9,384 bases of DNA from Bacteroidales bacterium (GTDB lineage: Bacteria; Bacteroidota; Bacteroidia; Bacteroidales; JAOZQN01). Both the position numbers and the translations under genes were made by a program. Below the pieces are notes generated by a model. It ran no database searches and was not told the DNA's origin. It saw only the letters and a program-made list of their open reading frames with translations. Below, in pieces: positions 1 to 6,179 of this stretch. Positions within the stretch are counted from its first letter, which is position 1. Each line of letters opens with the position of its first letter. The stretch spans positions 1-9,384 of the forward strand of contig JAOZTW010000158.1 in NCBI GenBank assembly GCA_029938985.1, given 5' to 3'.

Positions 1-278
1 ACACAAAAAACATTACTCTATGTACTTAAGTCTTAATATAGTAAATTGGGTTTTTTATTGAAAATCATATAGTTAATTGTCACAAGAAAAGTTTTCCAGA
101 CTTTTCAGGTAAGAAGATAGATATAAAGAATACTTTTTATTTTCTAATGTTTTTATTATCAAGCGAAAACTAATTAAAAAATGAACTCTTAAAACTAAGC
201 ACTTACTTACAACAAATTAAACCAAATTATTAACCTATGTAAAAGAATTTATCTTTTGCTAAAAAAACTACAATAATT
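1..278. other. Upstream region without a gene
   Basis: No convincing reading frame was seen on either strand. The stretch is very AT-rich. It holds one small hairpin (GAAAAGT at 86-92 pairing with ACTTTTC at 100-106, 7-nt loop) with no T-run after it, so it is not a clear terminator. It presumably contains the upstream control region of the lipoprotein gene that starts at 279. Confidence 0.5.
250..258 (+). promoter_or_regulatory. Weak -7-like box before lipoprotein gene
   Basis: TATCTTTTG resembles the Bacteroidota -7 box TAnnTTTG but has one extra base between TA and TTTG, and no TTG lies at the expected -33 distance. It would give a leader of roughly 14 nt, similar to the short leaders of other genes in this window. 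Placement is the main support. Confidence 0.25.
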
Positions 279-1112
279 ATGAATAACTATTTAAAAAAAA
301 TCGGTATGTTGTTGATGTTTCTTGGAATGTCGTCAACAATATTTTTTTCGTCGTGTAAAAAAGAAGAAGACCCAGGTGTTGCACCTGACATTCCGCCAGA
401 AGGGGCTTTTGTAATGGATTATGATAATTTCAATAAAGAAACAAAAGGAGCAGATGATACAAAATCTGCATGGAATTTTGCTGCAGCTTGGCTACATGTT
501 GGAGTTTGGAATACAATTTTGACAGTTGGATTGGTAGTACCAGTTGCAAGTTATGTAGAAGCATTGAAACACGAACCTGTTCACCATTCGGGAACAACTT
601 GGCTTTGGGAATATGATGTAGCTGTAGGCTTTTCAACTTATACAGCACAATTATACGGAACTGTTGATTCTGACAAAGTTACATGGGAAATGTTTGTCTC
701 CAAACAAGGCGATAGTGATTTTCAAGAATTCAAATGGTATGAAGGAGAAAGTAACTTAAGTAGAACAGAGGGACAATGGACGCTATACAAAAGTAATGCA
801 GACCCAACTGCCTACCTACAAATAGATTGGACTAAAAATGCAGAAGATAGTACAGGTACAATAAAATATACTAATATTATTCCTGAAGGTATTGAAAACG
901 GAGGTTATATTTCTTATGGAAATGGAGAAGCTGGAGAACTTGATGCTTTTTATGATATTTATAACAAAGGAGAAGACAAACTTGTTGAAATAGAATGGAA
1001 TACTGTTTTACATAACGGTCATATTAGATCAGAACATATTTATCAAGATTTAGATTGGAATTGTTGGGGTACAGATTATCAAGATACTGATTGTGGTAGT
1101 AGTACTAAATAA
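279..1112 (+). CDS. Predicted surface lipoprotein of unknown function
   Basis: A 277-residue protein of no family I recognise. Residues 1-25 form a lipoprotein signal peptide: two Lys at 6-7, a hydrophobic core, and the lipobox FSSC with the acylated Cys at 26. The residues after it (Lys27-Lys28-Glu29-Glu30-Asp31) fit the Lys plus acidic export signal that sends Bacteroidota lipoproteins to the outer face of the outer membrane. The mature part is rich in Trp, Tyr and acidic residues with alternating beta-like patterns, suggesting a beta-rich domain. Residues 71-96 are unusually hydrophobic for a secreted domain. Two Cys near the C-terminus (262, 272) could form a disulfide. The ATG at 279 is preceded by an A-rich stretch and no Shine-Dalgarno sequence, usual for the phylum. 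The gene stands alone and converges on the vault-protein gene. Lipoprotein status is firm; function is unknown. Confidence 0.85.
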   Translation: MNNYLKKIGMLLMFLGMSSTIFFSSCKKEEDPGVAPDIPPEGAFVMDYDNFNKETKGADDTKSAWNFAAAWLHVGVWNTILTVGLVVPVASYVEALKHEPVHHSGTTWLWEYDVAVGFSTYTAQLYGTVDSDKVTWEMFVSKQGDSDFQEFKWYEGESNLSRTEGQWTLYKSNADPTAYLQIDWTKNAEDSTGTIKYTNIIPEGIENGGYISYGNGEAGELDAFYDIYNKGEDKLVEIEWNTVLHNGHIRSEHIYQDLDWNCWGTDYQDTDCGSSTK

Positions 1113-1133
1113 TTTATAAATCAATATTAAATT

Positions 1134-1178
1134 AAAGAACTCTTAAAGGCAACCTAAGTGTTGCTTTAAGAGTTCTTT
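1134..1178. terminator. Bidirectional terminator between convergent genes
   Basis: A long hairpin: the arm at 1134-1153 pairs with 1160-1178 (19 bp, one bulged G, 6-nt loop CTAAGT). It lies 21 bases after the lipoprotein stop and 24 bases beyond the stop of the vault-protein gene on the other strand. AT-rich tracts flank both sides (ATTTTATTCTTT on the + side), so it can serve both genes. Confidence 0.85.
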
Positions 1179-1202
1179 ATTTTATTCTTTAAAAATCAAA
1201 TA

Positions 1203-3653
1203 TTATTTCTTTTCAACAGGTTTCAATACATTTTCAAGAACAGTACCTTGTAGCATATTTGCAAAAACCTCAGCTATGCTTTTCCCTCCAATAATAGATA
1301 GAGGAGCCATAGATTCCGCCATTTTTTCAGCAAGTGCTTTATCTCCAAACGCTTGAAGGGCTGCAATCAAATCAGGAGAAACTGCTTCGGCTTTTGTAAC
1401 CACCGCATCTACTTCCGATTTTATTAATTCCACTTTTTGTTCCAAACGTTTTTGTGAAATAAGAATATTCAATTCTTCGGTGGCTTTGGTACGTGAAAGT
1501 TTATTCTCGTTAATATCCGATAATACTTTTTGTTCAACCAATTGTGCGTCAAGTTCGGTTTGTCTGGTTTTTATTTCAGTTTCAAGTTTTGCAAGACTCA
1601 AAAGTAAACCTTTTTGTACTAATTCTAATTGTAAATCAACAGTTTGTTTATTAGTTTCTGATTTTTCTTTGGCAATATTTCTATTAATCTCTTCTAATTC
1701 TTTGGTAAATTTAAAATCTTTTTGACGAGATGACAATTTAAGTTTTTGTTTCATCTCTTCGTGTTGCGAATTATACAACAACTCTTCTATGTCAGCGTCT
1801 TGTAATGATATGTCAAATATTTCTAAATCATATATTTGCATATTGTTTTCATGGAAAATAGATTTTTCTCGTTTTCCTTCATCATTTGCTTTTCCAAGTA
1901 CTGTATCTCGCAAAATATCAATTGCATTAGGATAAAAATCAATAACAGATATTTTTTTGATAGCATTACGAATCCGTGATCCCATGTGGTCGGTCAAAAA
2001 CTTAACATAGTCTTCTACATTAAACCAACTTTCTGGCTCGCCAGTAAAGTTTACTCTATACGAAAGTCCAATTTCTACAGGGCATAAATCTTTTGTTTCA
2101 GCCTCTACAATATCCGAAACTTTGTTATGTAATACTCTTAAAAATACTGTTTTAATTAGGTTATCATTGTTTTTCGGAGTACCAGTTGAAAGTTCTATTG
2201 GTGCTATATTTTCATCGTATTCCAACAAATATGTCTGAGGACCTACAATTACTTTGCGATTTCCTGTTTTACTTGTTACAAGCATTGCATATCCTGTCCA
2301 AACATCAATTGTTACAGCTCCTTCAAATTTTGTGTCAAGAGTTATAGTTCTGGCAGTTGTATAAGATTGTGTTCTAATAAATTCATCGCTTGCTATTTCT
2401 TGAAGCACTTCTTCTTCGGAACTTAAATAACCTTTTTTGAAAATATCCTGAACTTGTGATTGAACCAAGTAGTTTTCCTCTTCTTTTTCTTTGGCTACCT
2501 TGCGTAGTTTGTCGTTAAAATTAACTACCTCCGTATTTCCTGGATACCATAGGCTTGCCTGATTATTTGTTAAAACTCGTTGCACAATAACCGCTTCTCT
2601 TGGGTCGGGTAAAAACATTGAAGGTCCTTTTTTCAAAGAAATTAAACCTGTTTTTCTATTCAAATAATAACGCCCTTCTCCTGGTGGAATTGCCACTGCT
2701 TGATAAATTTCTTGATCTCCATATTTAATTAAAGCATGCTCAGCACGAGGAAAATAAATCATTTGCTCGTTTCCAGTAATAAATAACTCTTTACCTACTT
2801 TAAAATCTTTGCCATTTTCGGTATAAGGTGCAATAACTTTTACATAAATACCACTTATATCACTTAATTCTATTGCTTTAAATTTTCTAATTCCATTTTT
2901 AGCATAAAATTTTTCAGTAGGACGTGGAAAAACAACATCGGGTCCAGTAATAAATCTTTTGTTACCATCTTCGTCTAATAATATGCAATATTCCAAACGT
3001 TCCAGTGTTACTGCATCTCTAACATAATTATTTTTATCATCTCTAACAACTTCAAGACCTGTTGGTGGCATATAAAAAGAAACATCTATTCCTTTAATAA
3101 CAATAAGTTTACCAACTGGCAGATTTGTAGAGTCCTCTTTTAAAATCAGGTCTTCTTTTTTAGTTTCTTTTTTATCCTTATCATTTTGTGGCATAACAAC
3201 TGCGTTCTTCCAGTTCTTTTTTGCCTGTTCTTCCTCATAAACTCTTATTAATAAATATTGATTTGAACGCAAACGATGTCCTTTTATTACACGTTCCATT
3301 TGTCCAGGCCAGAGTGCAAAAAACGCAGGTCCAGGAATATTTATCTTTCTACCCACATTTAATTTAGGTTGATTATTAGCTGTTCCTTGTGTGGGAGTAT
3401 TTCCATCAATTGCTGGATTTTTCAAAGTTACATACCAACCCTCTGGCACGGTAGTAAATGATTTAATAGCATCGTCTAATTGACTATTATTAAAACGCTT
3501 TTTATTATTATCAAAAAAAACAGGTTGGTCGGTGTTAGCCATACTTGTTTTAAATGGACCTACATAAGCAACAATATGCCCTTTGGTCTGGTCTGAAATA
3601 TATGCGTACTCATTAGGAGCAAGCACTAAATCTCGTTCTCTTTGGTGTGCCAT
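1203..3653 (-). CDS. Bacterial major vault protein (MVP) homologue
   Basis: An 816-residue homologue of eukaryotic MVP, which assembles many copies into the hollow cytoplasmic vault particle (human MVP is about 893 aa). Residues 1-440 are beta-rich repeats with vault-type phrases: PGPAFFALWPGQ (107-118), ITGPDVVFP (235-243), KKGPSMFLP (341-349). The shoulder follows: VGPQTYLL (470-477) and LSTGTPK (488-494) match human VFGPELVSL and LSAGRPK; then SYRVNF (531-536) and an SRIRNAIKKISVIDF stretch (559-573) like human SRVRGAVASVTFDDF. Residues 625-757 form a long charged helix like the cap helix. Residues 758-803 (SPDLIAALQAFGDKALAEKM, then SIIGGKSIAEVF) match the human cap-ring segment. A Lys/Asp/Glu-rich insert at 141-175 separates N-terminal repeats. 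No signal peptide or membrane segment is seen, so it should be cytoplasmic. The ATG start matches the expected N-terminus and has no Shine-Dalgarno site. It is monocistronic. Role in bacteria is unknown; a diverged SPFH protein is the alternative, but the cap ring argues for MVP. Confidence 0.92.
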   Translation of the reverse strand: MAHQRERDLVLAPNEYAYISDQTKGHIVAYVGPFKTSMANTDQPVFFDNNKKRFNNSQLDDAIKSFTTVPEGWYVTLKNPAIDGNTPTQGTANNQPKLNVGRKINIPGPAFFALWPGQMERVIKGHRLRSNQYLLIRVYEEEQAKKNWKNAVVMPQNDKDKKETKKEDLILKEDSTNLPVGKLIVIKGIDVSFYMPPTGLEVVRDDKNNYVRDAVTLERLEYCILLDEDGNKRFITGPDVVFPRPTEKFYAKNGIRKFKAIELSDISGIYVKVIAPYTENGKDFKVGKELFITGNEQMIYFPRAEHALIKYGDQEIYQAVAIPPGEGRYYLNRKTGLISLKKGPSMFLPDPREAVIVQRVLTNNQASLWYPGNTEVVNFNDKLRKVAKEKEEENYLVQSQVQDIFKKGYLSSEEEVLQEIASDEFIRTQSYTTARTITLDTKFEGAVTIDVWTGYAMLVTSKTGNRKVIVGPQTYLLEYDENIAPIELSTGTPKNNDNLIKTVFLRVLHNKVSDIVEAETKDLCPVEIGLSYRVNFTGEPESWFNVEDYVKFLTDHMGSRIRNAIKKISVIDFYPNAIDILRDTVLGKANDEGKREKSIFHENNMQIYDLEIFDISLQDADIEELLYNSQHEEMKQKLKLSSRQKDFKFTKELEEINRNIAKEKSETNKQTVDLQLELVQKGLLLSLAKLETEIKTRQTELDAQLVEQKVLSDINENKLSRTKATEELNILISQKRLEQKVELIKSEVDAVVTKAEAVSPDLIAALQAFGDKALAEKMAESMAPLSIIGGKSIAEVFANMLQGTVLENVLKPVEKK

Positions 3654-3691
3654 AATTTTTTTGTTATTGATTAATATTTTTAAATGAAATA

Positions 3692-3715
3692 CGGTTAAAA
3701 TTCAATTGAAAACCG
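3692..3715. repeat. Inverted repeat in vault-gene leader
   Basis: CGGTT (3692-3696) pairs with AACCG (3711-3715), and inside it TTCAA-TTGAA (3701-3710) is a perfect 10-bp palindrome; an AAAA bulge sits on one side. It lies 39-62 bases upstream of the vault-protein start codon, so it could be an operator or a leader hairpin. No regulator gene is adjacent. Confidence 0.4.
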
Positions 3716-3781
3716 ATTGATTCTCATTTTTCATTTTTTTTTTATAATATTTATAATTAAATTTGTACCAAACATTTTTAA

Positions 3782-3824
3782 ATTTCAACTGTATTTCTAT
3801 TGATTTTCAAGCGTATTTCAACTG
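3782..3824. repeat. Direct repeat ATTTCAACTG x2
   Basis: ATTTCAACTG occurs at 3782-3791 and 3815-3824, 33 bp apart start to start (about three helical turns). Related TTTCAA and TTCAATTG words occur nearby. It lies between the vault-protein gene and its candidate promoter. It may be a regulator site, but AT-rich chance repetition is possible. Confidence 0.3.
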
Positions 3825-3840
3825 AATTACAATTAAATTT

Positions 3841-3848
3841 CAAAAATA
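3841..3848 (-). promoter_or_regulatory. Candidate -7 box for vault-protein gene
   Basis: Read on the - strand this is TATTTTTG, matching TAnnTTTG. No TTG is found at the usual -33 distance because that stretch is almost pure A/T. It would give a leader of about 180 nt containing the direct and inverted repeats. It is the only consensus-like box found upstream of the gene. Confidence 0.3.
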
Positions 3849-3886
3849 AATAAAATTTTTTGAAAAAAAAATAAAAATAATTTTTT

Positions 3887-3911
3887 TTGAAAAAAAAAGA
3901 TTCTATATTTG
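3887..3911 (+). promoter_or_regulatory. tRNA promoter (TTG / TATATTTG)
   Basis: TATATTTG (3904-3911) is a perfect Bacteroidota -7 box, ending 14 bases before the first base of the tRNA. The nearest TTG (3887-3889) is 14 bases further upstream, shorter than the usual 17-23 spacing, so the -33 assignment is less certain than the -7 box. Confidence 0.7.
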
Positions 3912-3925
3912 CAATCTCAAAAAAC

Positions 3926-3999
3926 GGCGAGGTAGCTCAGCTGGTTAGAGCGCGTGATTCATAATCACGAGGTCGGCAGTTCAAGCCTGCCTCTCGCTA
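3926..3999 (+). tRNA. tRNA-Met (CAT)
   Basis: A 74-nt cloverleaf. The acceptor GGCGAGG pairs with TCTCGCT (3992-3998) with G-T wobbles at both ends. The D-arm is GCTC/GAGC. The anticodon arm is CGTGA-TTCATAA-TCACG, with anticodon CAT at 3960-3962. The T-arm is GGCAG-TTCAAGC-CTGCC and the discriminator is A. CCA is not encoded. The G1-U72 wobble pair and the lack of the initiator GGG/CCC anticodon stem point to elongator Met rather than initiator. A CAT anticodon can also be tRNA-Ile2 after lysidine modification, but the acceptor and overall sequence resemble elongator Met. It has its own promoter and terminator and is divergent from the vault-protein gene. Confidence 0.95.
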
Positions 4000-4006
4000 C
4001 ATTTTT

Positions 4007-4040
4007 AAACCCATACATTTTTGTATGGGTTTTTTGTTTT
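4007..4040 (+). terminator. Terminator of the tRNA
   Basis: AAACCCATACA (4007-4017) pairs with TGTATGGGTTT (4022-4032) around a TTTT loop, followed by TTTTG and a further T-run. It begins 8 bases after the tRNA end, a textbook intrinsic terminator. Confidence 0.9.
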
Positions 4041-4128
4041 TATAATTGTCATTTATTTACAAATTAATTTCTTTAATAAATTTATAACTTAGTGAAAGAG
4101 AAGTAATAAGTAAATATATTAAGTACCC

Positions 4129-4154
4129 ATACAAAAGTTTTTATACTTTTGTAT
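4129..4154. repeat. 10-bp hairpin ATACAAAAGT / ACTTTTGTAT
   Basis: A perfect 10-bp stem (4129-4138 with 4145-4154) with a 6-nt loop, followed by TTCTTT on the + strand. The gene-free stretch 4041-4295 otherwise shows nothing recognisable. It may be a second terminator or part of a repeat. Confidence 0.45.
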
Positions 4155-4295
4155 TTCTTTAATCTATTGGTTTGTAGTCGCATAATTGTATCATTCCTTA
4201 GTTAACTACTTAACTCAAAAATACGTCATTTTTTGTTCTTTTAAATGACAAAATAAGCAAGTAGGTTTGGACTAGTTTTTTTCTTTTTCACTTAT

Positions 4296-4483
4296 TTCTA
4301 CTTTACGAAGTTAAAAATACATGGTTATAAGACTTTTAAGCACCATAGGTGCGAAATAACTTAAATTAGTGAATAGATTACGCACCTTTGGTGCTTATAC
4401 AAATAAATAATTCCTCTTGCCCTTACAGGCAAGCCTATTGATTATCACGCCTTTGGCGTTTACTTTAACTTCGTAAAGTAGAA
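4296..4483. mobile_element. MITE-like element, 188 bp, with TIRs and TSD
   Basis: The ends are a perfect 20-bp inverted repeat: 4296-4315 (TTCTACTTTACG...) and 4464-4483 (...CGTAAAGTAGAA). Pairing stops exactly at both edges. TTAT flanks both ends directly (4292-4295 and 4484-4487), as expected for a 4-bp target-site duplication. No reading frame lies inside. These traits are those of a non-autonomous miniature inverted-repeat transposable element. The right end stops 16 bases short of the stop codon of the ABC ATPase gene. Alternatively it is a REP-like cluster of hairpins whose outer copies happen to match; a second genomic copy would settle this. Confidence 0.55.
4338..4459. repeat. Cluster of mini-hairpins inside the MITE-like element
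   Basis: Four short stems with different sequences but similar shape: GCACC-ATA-GGTGC (4340-4352), GCACC-TTT-GGTGC (4382-4394), CTTGCC-CTTACA-GGCAAG (4416-4433) and ACGCC-TTT-GGCGT (4447-4459). The first two, with flanks (4338-4353 and 4381-4396), are also inverted copies of each other with one mismatch. A fifth stem, TACTTTA-ACTTCG-TAAAGTA (4461-4480), overlaps the right terminal repeat. Their GC-rich stems stand out from the AT-rich surroundings. Confidence 0.7.
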
Positions 4484-4499
4484 TTATGAAAAAAGTCCC

Positions 4500-5507
4500 T
4501 TAATTTTTATCTTTCATTAAATAAATTAATTCTTGAATAGTTGTACAAATTTCTGTTTTGTTATTATAATTTAATTTCCAAAAAAAATCAGTTTCTTTTG
4601 TTATTATTATCTGTGCATTAGCATTCTGGTCTACCTGATAACCAATTCTTTCAACCGCTTTTTTTGTCCAATGTAAATGCACTTCACTATCAGTATTATT
4701 AACAATATTAATGCTATTTATAATTTTTTTATCAAAACAAAAATCAGCATTAAAGTTATCAAACTTAACTTTTTTATTTTTAAAAATATTAGAAAAATGA
4801 TTGTTTAAAATTAAATCTTCGGGTGCACCAACAATTATTTTATCCTCCAACATCAACCAAATAATATCTGCATATTTTATGGCAATATTTAAGTCGTGTG
4901 TAGAAAAAATAACAAGTTTATTTTCTTCTTTTGATAACTTATTGATAATAAAACTTAAATGATGTTTATTTGCCAAATCTAAAAACGCTGTTGGTTCGTC
5001 AAGAATTATAATATCAGTATTTTGTGTAAATGCTCTTGCAATCATTACACGTTGTTTTTCTCCATCACTAATTTCGGTAATTTTTTTATTCAACAAATGA
5101 TTTATTTCAGTAAGTTCTAATGAATTATTAATTATTTTTTTATCCTCATGTTCTAATTTTCCAATCCAATTTGTGTGAGGAAATCGTCCAAGAGAAATTA
5201 ATTCGCTAACGGTAAGATTTGGCAAATTATTATTACTCGTTGAAACATAGCTAATTAGTTTTGCAATTTCATGTTGTTTATAGTTTGCTATATTTTTATT
5301 ATTAATTAATAAATCTCCATTTATTATTGATTGTAAGCCTGCAATTGTTCGCAACAAAGTACTTTTTCCAACTCCATTTTCACCAATCATAGCAATAGTT
5401 TGTTTTTGGTTGGATAGTAAATTAATATTTGATAATACAATTTTTCGTTGTTTCCCTATTTTATAACCTATTGAAATGTTTCTTGCTTGCAATAAATAAT
5501 CAATCAT
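4500..5507 (-). CDS. ABC transporter ATPase, siderophore/cobalamin type
   Basis: A 335-residue ATP-binding subunit of the FecE/FepC/BtuD class, which powers import of iron-siderophores, haem or cobalamin through an inner-membrane permease. Visible motifs: Walker A GENGVGKST (42-50), signature SDGEK (147-151), Walker B IIILDEP (166-172), D-loop FLD (175-177) and switch His204 in STHDL. LTVSELISLGRFPHTNW (98-114) is the helical-domain phrase typical of these importers. The Q-loop Gln is absent (YVSTS near 87-91), which I recall as common in Bacteroidota members. Residues from about 265 to 335 form a C-terminal extension absent from E. coli FecE but seen in this phylum. The ATG at 5505-5507 lacks a Shine-Dalgarno site. 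No permease or binding-protein gene is within the window, and the next gene upstream is an unrelated broken one, so partners must be elsewhere. Substrate cannot be told. Confidence 0.88.
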   Translation of the reverse strand: MIDYLLQARNISIGYKIGKQRKIVLSNINLLSNQKQTIAMIGENGVGKSTLLRTIAGLQSIINGDLLINNKNIANYKQHEIAKLISYVSTSNNNLPNLTVSELISLGRFPHTNWIGKLEHEDKKIINNSLELTEINHLLNKKITEISDGEKQRVMIARAFTQNTDIIILDEPTAFLDLANKHHLSFIINKLSKEENKLVIFSTHDLNIAIKYADIIWLMLEDKIIVGAPEDLILNNHFSNIFKNKKVKFDNFNADFCFDKKIINSINIVNNTDSEVHLHWTKKAVERIGYQVDQNANAQIIITKETDFFWKLNYNNKTEICTTIQELIYLMKDKN

Positions 5508-5534
5508 AAATAGTCTATTATGTTTTAAGTTTTT

Positions 5535-5561
5535 AAAAACGTGAATTTTATTCTCGTTTTT
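5535..5561 (-). terminator. Possible terminator of the broken gene
   Basis: AAAAACG (5535-5541) pairs with CGTTTTT (5555-5561), with a further AAT/ATT pairing inside. It starts 14 bases past the stop of the gene at 5576. The stem is weak (2 G-C pairs) and its T-run is part of the stem. Confidence 0.4.
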
Positions 5562-5575
5562 TCATGTTTTTTTCT

Positions 5576-6064
5576 TTAAGCAGTTAGTCCAAACGCTTTC
5601 ATTATATAGGTTATCTGATTTTTTATTTCATCATAAGCCTTCTCCGTTTTTGAATGGTTGCCAAAATTTTCTAATTCTTGTTTATTACAATATGTTGAAT
5701 TTAAGGGTTTTATTAAATGTTCGTAATAGAAAAATGAAGAAAAAATCCAAGTATATTCTTCTTCTGTAAGTCGGTAATAATGAGTGTTTTTTAGCTTTTT
5801 TATTGCTCCACGCTCCCCTATTTTTCGTAGTTCATAAGCTATTTTTGCAGTTTTCCAATATTCTACCAATTCTTCTCGTAAGTCTTTGTTTCTGAACCCA
5901 AAAGTTCTATTACTTGTTTGCAATAACACCTTTAATAAATCTACTTGATGTTGCTTTCGTAAATCTGGTGCTGCTATTTTTTATTTTATAGCTTCAATAT
6001 TTTTTTTATGATGAGAGCATTTTGGATTTGGACAAAATATATTAATTCTTTTTTTTTCGTCCAT
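5576..6064 (-). pseudogene. Interrupted gene: Cys-rich N-terminus + winged-helix-like C-terminus
   Basis: One reading frame of 162 codons runs from an ATG at 6062-6064 to TAA at 5576, broken only by an in-frame TAA as codon 28 (5981-5983, inside an A-rich run). Before the stop it encodes MDEKKRINIFCPNPKCSHHK..., with a CPNPKC-HH cluster resembling zinc-binding N-termini of transposases. After it come 134 residues with GFRNKDLR, then AYELRKIGERGAIKKL and THYYRLTEEEYTW, a winged-helix-like pattern that I recall in the C-terminal part of a longer multi-copy bacterial family (not verifiable here). The product would be far shorter than that family, so a central part may also be deleted. Without bridging, the downstream piece would start at GTG 5927-5929 (117 aa). 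A well-placed promoter (6089-6115) supports the upstream ATG. Probably a decayed mobile-element gene; two separate small genes or stop readthrough are alternatives. Confidence 0.6.
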
Positions 6065-6088
6065 CGGAAATAAATTTTAAAATTTTGG

Positions 6089-6115
6089 CAAATATAGTAA
6101 AATTTAGCATACCAA
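6089..6115 (-). promoter_or_regulatory. Promoter of the interrupted gene
   Basis: On the - strand, TTG (6113-6115) then 16 bases then TATATTTG (6089-6096), a perfect -7 box. Transcription would start near 6083, giving a leader of about 19 nt before the ATG at 6064. This decides the start and argues the 27 codons before the internal stop are part of the gene. Confidence 0.75.
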
Positions 6116-6137
6116 CACTATTTTGTAGGGACTATCG

Positions 6138-6179
6138 AGAGCTGTGCTGGCTACGATAAAGTAGTCAGCCACCTACTCT
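6138..6179. terminator. Hairpin at the end of the restriction operon
   Basis: CTGGCTAC (6147-6154) pairs with GTAGTCAG (6161-6168, one G-T) around GATAAA. The pairing extends through GTG/CAC and AGAG/CTCT with small bulges. It overlaps the stop codon of the specificity gene and has no T-run on the - strand, so it may be an RNA-stabilising 3' structure or factor-assisted terminator rather than a classic intrinsic one. Confidence 0.45.

Noticed and set aside
430..648. Small reading frame on the - strand inside the lipoprotein gene
   Set aside because: It lies wholly opposite a gene with a clear signal peptide and its translation is low-complexity Leu/Gln-rich; a shadow.
183..1175. GAACTCTTAAA at 183-193 repeated in the terminator at 1137-1147
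   Set aside because: An 11-base AT-rich match with no extension; likely chance, and the terminator explains the second copy.
1480..1725. 81-codon frame on the + strand inside the vault gene
   Set aside because: It is the complement of the cap-helix coding region; the Ser/Leu-rich translation mirrors Lys/Glu codons.
3926..4000. tRNA-Met as an attachment site for a genomic island
   Set aside because: No integrase gene and no second copy of the tRNA 3' end were found in the window.
4041..4499. A vault RNA gene beside the vault protein gene
   Set aside because: No polymerase-type promoter boxes or vault-RNA-like fold were seen; the hairpins here are better explained by the MITE-like element.
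6138..6179. Hairpin as a riboswitch or attC-like site
   Set aside because: A single imperfect stem without conserved core sequences; its place at the S-gene stop fits a 3' structure.
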